17,025 bases of DNA from Methanobacteriota archaeon. Lineage in GTDB: Archaea > Thermoplasmatota > Poseidoniia > Poseidoniales > Thalassarchaeaceae. The translations under genes were made by a program, and so were the position numbers. Shown here piece after piece: positions 13,853 to 17,025 of the stretch; the stretch's first letter is position 1; each line of letters starts with the position of its first letter. Where the stretch lies: NCBI GenBank assembly GCA_002683155.1, contig NYST01000037.1, positions 1 to 17,025 on the forward strand. Direction: 5' to 3'. The notes under the pieces were generated by a model. The model saw nothing but the letters and a program-made list of their open reading frames with translations, was not told the origin of the DNA and made no database searches.

Positions 13853-14986
13853 ATGCGTTCGGTTATTGTCGACTGGCGAAGGACCCCTTTTACCAAGGCT
13901 CATCGGGGTGCCCTGTCCGGTGAAAGGCCAGATGATTTCGCTGGACAGGTAATTCGTGACCTAATGCGCAATACTGCTATTGAAAACCATGCCATCGATG
14001 ATATTATTGTTGGCTGCGCTTATCCAGAGGGGGAACAAGGGTACAACATCGGTCGTCTGATGGCCTTTGCTGGCGGTTTTCCACCGGAAGTTCCCGGTTC
14101 AACAATCAACAGGCTTTGCGGCTCTTCAATGCAGGCAATGCTCAACGCATCGGCTCAAATCTCAGCAGGTTGGGGGGATTGCTTCCTTTGCGGTGGAATT
14201 GAGTCAATGTCTAGAGTCCAGAGAAGAGGCTTCAACTGGAGTCCAAACACTGCTTTGGAGCAGGAAAATCCTCATGCTTACATCAACATGGGAATTACGG
14301 CTGAAAATGTAGCTAACCTGCACGGTATTTCGAGGGAGGAACAGGAGGAATTCGCTCTGGCATCTCATCTCAAGGCAGTGAAGGCTTATTCACAGGGCAA
14401 TCTTAATCAGGAGATAACCAAGATTGCATCAGTTGCCGGCGAAGTCTCTCAAGACGATTGCATCAGGCCAGAATCAAACCTAGATTCAATGTCAAAACTA
14501 CAACCAGCATTTATGGAGGGCGGATCTGTTACAGCCGCAACATCATCCCCTCTTACTGATGGGGCCGTGTTCTCACTGGTATGCAGTGAAGAATTTGCAA
14601 TTTCGCATTCCCTGGACCCGATAGCAGCAATCGTCTCGGGAGCGGTAACTGGATGTAATCCCGAATTGATGGGGCTCGGCCCAATTTCCTCCACTAATCT
14701 AGCACTCGAGAGGGCGGGTTGGGATATTTCCGACATCGAAGTTTTTGAGTTGAATGAGGCCTTTTCATCTCAGAGTATTGCTTGCATTAGAGAATTGGGA
14801 TTGGACCCCAACATCGTAAATATCGATGGAGGGGCCCTCGCTATTGGTCACCCCCTCGGCGCATCCGGAGCAAGAATAGCTTGCAAAGCTGCTAGCATTT
14901 TGGGGCGAATAGGAAAGCAGAGGGCAATGGCTTCTATGTGTATTGGTGGCGGAATGGGTATTTCAATAGCACTCGAAGCCCTGTGA
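13853..14986 (+). CDS. Thiolase (acetyl-CoA C-acyltransferase family)
   Basis: Thiolases cleave 3-ketoacyl-CoA in beta-oxidation or condense two acetyl-CoA to acetoacetyl-CoA. The 377-residue product keeps the full catalytic set: nucleophile Cys89 in 'NRLCGSSMQA', 'ELNEAF', His333 in 'GGALAIGHPLGASGAR' and Cys363 in 'MCIGGGMG'. 'INMGITAENVANLHGISREE' and 'MSRVQRRGFNW' resemble bacterial degradative (FadA/PcaF-like) thiolases more than the archaeal mevalonate-pathway thiolase paired with a DUF35 protein. So fatty-acid or aromatic-acid breakdown is the first guess, but supply of acetoacetyl-CoA to the mevalonate pathway cannot be excluded. It is divergent from kptA; a perfect hairpin covers its ribosome binding site. 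The CoaBC gene starts 43 bases downstream on the same strand. Confidence 0.93.
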   Translation: MRSVIVDWRRTPFTKAHRGALSGERPDDFAGQVIRDLMRNTAIENHAIDDIIVGCAYPEGEQGYNIGRLMAFAGGFPPEVPGSTINRLCGSSMQAMLNASAQISAGWGDCFLCGGIESMSRVQRRGFNWSPNTALEQENPHAYINMGITAENVANLHGISREEQEEFALASHLKAVKAYSQGNLNQEITKIASVAGEVSQDDCIRPESNLDSMSKLQPAFMEGGSVTAATSSPLTDGAVFSLVCSEEFAISHSLDPIAAIVSGAVTGCNPELMGLGPISSTNLALERAGWDISDIEVFELNEAFSSQSIACIRELGLDPNIVNIDGGALAIGHPLGASGARIACKAASILGRIGKQRAMASMCIGGGMGISIALEAL

Positions 14987-15029
14987 CGCAAATCGACGCC
15001 CTCATCAATGACCCACCAATAGCAAGTAT

Positions 15030-16223
15030 GTGAGTGAGGATACCGGCGTCCTAGTTCAAGGCTCTAGCCTAGATGGAAAAACAGTCATCCTTGCTGTCTC
15101 TGGAGGGATAGCTGCAACTGAGTCAATAAAATTGGCAAGGGAACTTAGGAGGCATGGCGCAACAGTCTTACCAATGATGAGTAAATCCGCAGAGAAGATA
15201 ATTTCCCCCCTTGCGCTGTCCTGGGGTTCGGGAACTAGAGTAATCACAGAGTGGAATCCTGAGATGTCCCAATTGAGTGGTTTTGATGGGCTTATAATGG
15301 CCCCTGCCACAAGAAACTCGATTGCCAAATTCACCCACGGATTAATCGACTCCCCTATGATGATGGCTCTTTCTGCAGCATCAGGAGGGGGGGTTCCAAT
15401 GTTGTTCGTGCCATCTATGCACAACGATCTGTTCCATGACGCCGTAACTTCGGACTTAATTTCAAGTCTTGAAGAATTAGGTGTTGAGGTATTGCTCGAA
15501 GAACCTTCGGAGGGCCGGATGAAACAACCAAACCCAACAAGCATCGTCGCACATTTTTGCAATCTAACAAATAGGAGTCTCGAAGGCCGAAAAAGAGTGG
15601 TCGTAACACTGGGGGGAAACTCTGCGCCAATAGACTCCGTTAGGAGGCTGGCAAATACGTCCACGGGAAAAACTGGTTGGGCAATAGCTGAGCACCTGCA
15701 TAGGATGGGACATGATGTAGTGTGTTTAGTTGGCCATACGACTGCTAATCCGACATTTCCTTTGCCCGACGTTAGAGTGGACGAATCCCCCGATGGGATG
15801 CTAAAGGAATCAGTTCGTGTCACTAATTCAAGAAATTTACCTGAATTCTGGATACATGCAGCCGCAATTCTCGACTATGAGCCTGAGTTTGAAAGTGGTA
15901 AGAAGCCTAGCGGTATTGAAAACTGGAAAATTGAACTTTCACCTACTAAGAAGCACCTTCATGCACTAAAGGGACTAATTGGGAGTGCAAGGAGAATCGG
16001 ATTCAAACTAGAGTCTGCTGTTGACGAAGAAACCTTGATTTCAAAATCACAGACTCTATTGGCCGACAACGATTTAGATGCAGTGGTCGCCAATCTCCTG
16101 GATGAGGTAAACGGACTATCGAAGTACAGATGCAGGATATTATTTTCTAACGGCAACGTGAAACGAATACAAGACTTGTCAGAATTATGCGTTGAAATTG
16201 AGTCAATCATTTCTTCAAAATGA
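15030..16223 (+). CDS. coaBC: CoaBC: phosphopantothenoylcysteine decarboxylase / phosphopantothenate-cysteine ligase
   Basis: CoaBC makes 4'-phosphopantetheine for coenzyme A: CoaB joins phosphopantothenate and cysteine, CoaC decarboxylates the product using FMN. The 397-residue protein has both halves. The N-terminal flavoprotein domain shows 'VILAVSGGIAATESIKLARE' (19-38), 'APATRNSIAKF' (91-101, Asn96 matching the PASANT asparagine) and 'PSMHNDLF' (128-135). The C-terminal ligase domain shows 'VTLGGNSAPIDSVRRLANTS' (192-211), 'GKTGWAIAEHLHRMGHDV' (213-230) and an 'HAAAILDYEPE' segment. The active-site His before the PASANT motif (His75 in E. coli Dfp) appears to be Met79 here, and the Arg-Asn-Ser form is unusual, so CoaC activity is uncertain. 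The start is a GTG at 15030; no ribosome binding site is obvious. It overlaps proS by four bases. Confidence 0.9.
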   Translation: MSEDTGVLVQGSSLDGKTVILAVSGGIAATESIKLARELRRHGATVLPMMSKSAEKIISPLALSWGSGTRVITEWNPEMSQLSGFDGLIMAPATRNSIAKFTHGLIDSPMMMALSAASGGGVPMLFVPSMHNDLFHDAVTSDLISSLEELGVEVLLEEPSEGRMKQPNPTSIVAHFCNLTNRSLEGRKRVVVTLGGNSAPIDSVRRLANTSTGKTGWAIAEHLHRMGHDVVCLVGHTTANPTFPLPDVRVDESPDGMLKESVRVTNSRNLPEFWIHAAAILDYEPEFESGKKPSGIENWKIELSPTKKHLHALKGLIGSARRIGFKLESAVDEETLISKSQTLLADNDLDAVVANLLDEVNGLSKYRCRILFSNGNVKRIQDLSELCVEIESIISSK

Positions 16224-17025
16224 TTACTTCGCCAAACGAATCATTCAAGCACTATTCCTTATGGGAAAAGAGCGTGGCAGATCATTCTAAGGCCAAGAGG
16301 GGAATTCCTCCCAAGTCAGATTTTAACTCATGGTACCCCGCTATAGTAGAGATTGCCGATCTAGTTGACAAGAGGTACCCAATCAAAGGAATGGACGTCT
16401 GGAAGCCATATGGGCTAACTGCAATGGGCCTAATTGACCAACTAGCTAGGGGAGAGATGTCACGAACTGGGCATCTAGAGCATCGATTCCCACTGTTGGT
16501 TCCCGAGGCCCTTTTGGACAAGGAAAACAGGCTCGTGTCAAGACTGAAGGCCGCTCGTGAGGCAGGGGTAGATCCTTCCGAGCTACGTCTCGAAGATGAG
16601 GAGTCGGGATTCAAGAAAGAGGTATACTGGGTCACTCATGGCGGTGAAAATGAATTGGAGTCCCCAATGTTCCTTAGGCCTACTTCTGAAACTCCGATGT
16701 ACACAATGTTCTCCCTATGGGTCAGGAGTCATGCCGATTTGCCACTGAAGACATTTCAGATAGTCAACACCTTTAGGTATGAAACGAAGCAGACTCGATC
16801 ATTCATCAGAGTCAGAGAGATCCACTTCTTCGAGGCCCATACCGTACACGCCGATCAGCATGGGGCTGACATGCAGATTCAAGAGGATGCAGAAATGGTA
16901 CAGAGGATTATGCATGAATTATGCCTCCCATCATTGGTTTCCAGGCGACCTGTTTGGGACACATTCCCCGGGGCATGGTACACAAAGGCGGCTGACGTGG
17001 TGATGCCAAACGGGCGGACCCTCCA
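16220..17025 (+). CDS. proS: Prolyl-tRNA synthetase, archaeal/eukaryotic type (5' part)
   Basis: ProRS charges tRNA-Pro with proline. The frame from the ATG at 16220 stays open to the window edge (268 codons). Class II motifs of the archaeal-type enzyme are clear: 'YPIKGMDVWKPYG' (residues about 54-66), 'EVYWVTHGG' (about 134-142), 'LRPTSETPMYTMFSLW' (motif 2 region, about 152-167), 'FQIVNTFRYETKQTRSFIR' (about 178-196), 'REIHFFEAHT' and 'DTFPGAWYT'. The ATG overlaps the coaBC stop (ATGA), so the two are co-transcribed and probably translationally coupled. The anticodon-binding and C-terminal zinc-binding domains lie beyond the window. Confidence 0.97.
   Translation, partial: MITSPNESFKHYSLWEKSVADHSKAKRGIPPKSDFNSWYPAIVEIADLVDKRYPIKGMDVWKPYGLTAMGLIDQLARGEMSRTGHLEHRFPLLVPEALLDKENRLVSRLKAAREAGVDPSELRLEDEESGFKKEVYWVTHGGENELESPMFLRPTSETPMYTMFSLWVRSHADLPLKTFQIVNTFRYETKQTRSFIRVREIHFFEAHTVHADQHGADMQIQEDAEMVQRIMHELCLPSLVSRRPVWDTFPGAWYTKAADVVMPNGRTL

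Noticed and set aside
13757..13903. N-terminal extension of kptA upstream of 13756
   Set aside because: It would overlap the thiolase start and lies before the zinc ribbon; the strong GAGGTGA site selects 13756.
15056..15823. Minus-strand open frame of 255 codons opposite coaBC
   Set aside because: The + strand frame has clear CoaBC motifs; the reverse frame shows none.
1..17025. CRISPR arrays, insertion sequences, integrase or defence genes
   Set aside because: No regularly spaced repeats, terminal inverted repeats, transposase or defence motifs were seen on either strand; the window is core chromosome.

Overview
The window looks like chromosomal DNA from a euryarchaeon, most plausibly a relative of the marine group II / Thermoplasmatota lineage. 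The informational genes are archaeal in type (exosome Rrp4/Rrp41/Rrp42, eL43, Pcc1, prefoldin beta, uS12/uS7/EF-2 with a diphthamide region, archaeal-type ProS, isopentenyl phosphate kinase). Genes are packed tightly, with Shine-Dalgarno motifs of the GGAGGTGA type and a few TATA-like boxes. The genus cannot be fixed from the sequence alone. I found no mobile element, CRISPR array, tRNA or rRNA, and no stretch over 300 bases lacks a gene.

Region 1 (1-4022, + strand) is the archaeal exosome superoperon: the tail of an SBDS-like gene, then rrp4, rrp41, rrp42, eL43 (L37Ae), pcc1 and prefoldin beta, mostly with overlaps or gaps of a few bases. It ends in an unrecognised helical-repeat gene. Region 2 (3986-6634, - strand) is a three-gene unit: a UbiD-family decarboxylase, a TPR protein and a Nudix hydrolase. 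Region 3 (6770-10141, + strand) is a short str cluster: uS12 with a TTG start, uS7, and EF-2 behind its own likely promoter. Region 4 (10142-12659, - strand) holds isopentenyl phosphate kinase followed by a one-chain fusion of type I IPP isomerase and a trans-prenyl (probably geranylgeranyl) diphosphate synthase. Region 5 (12746-13756) is a small zinc-ribbon protein gene meeting an RNA 2'-phosphotransferase (Tpt1/KptA) end to end. Region 6 (13853-17025, + strand) holds a thiolase, a CoaBC-type coenzyme A biosynthesis protein and the 5' part of an archaeal-type prolyl-tRNA synthetase.

Two themes stand out. One is RNA metabolism and translation. The other is isoprenoid lipid synthesis: if the UbiD protein is the anhydromevalonate-phosphate decarboxylase of the modified archaeal mevalonate route, the window encodes the steps from trans-anhydromevalonate 5-phosphate through isopentenyl phosphate, IPP and DMAPP to a C20 (or similar) prenyl diphosphate. 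The isomerase-synthase fusion is the most unusual gene here. Other points worth checking are GC-rich competing hairpins around the rrp4 start, a hairpin covering the thiolase ribosome binding site, and an apparently missing active-site histidine in the CoaC half of CoaBC.
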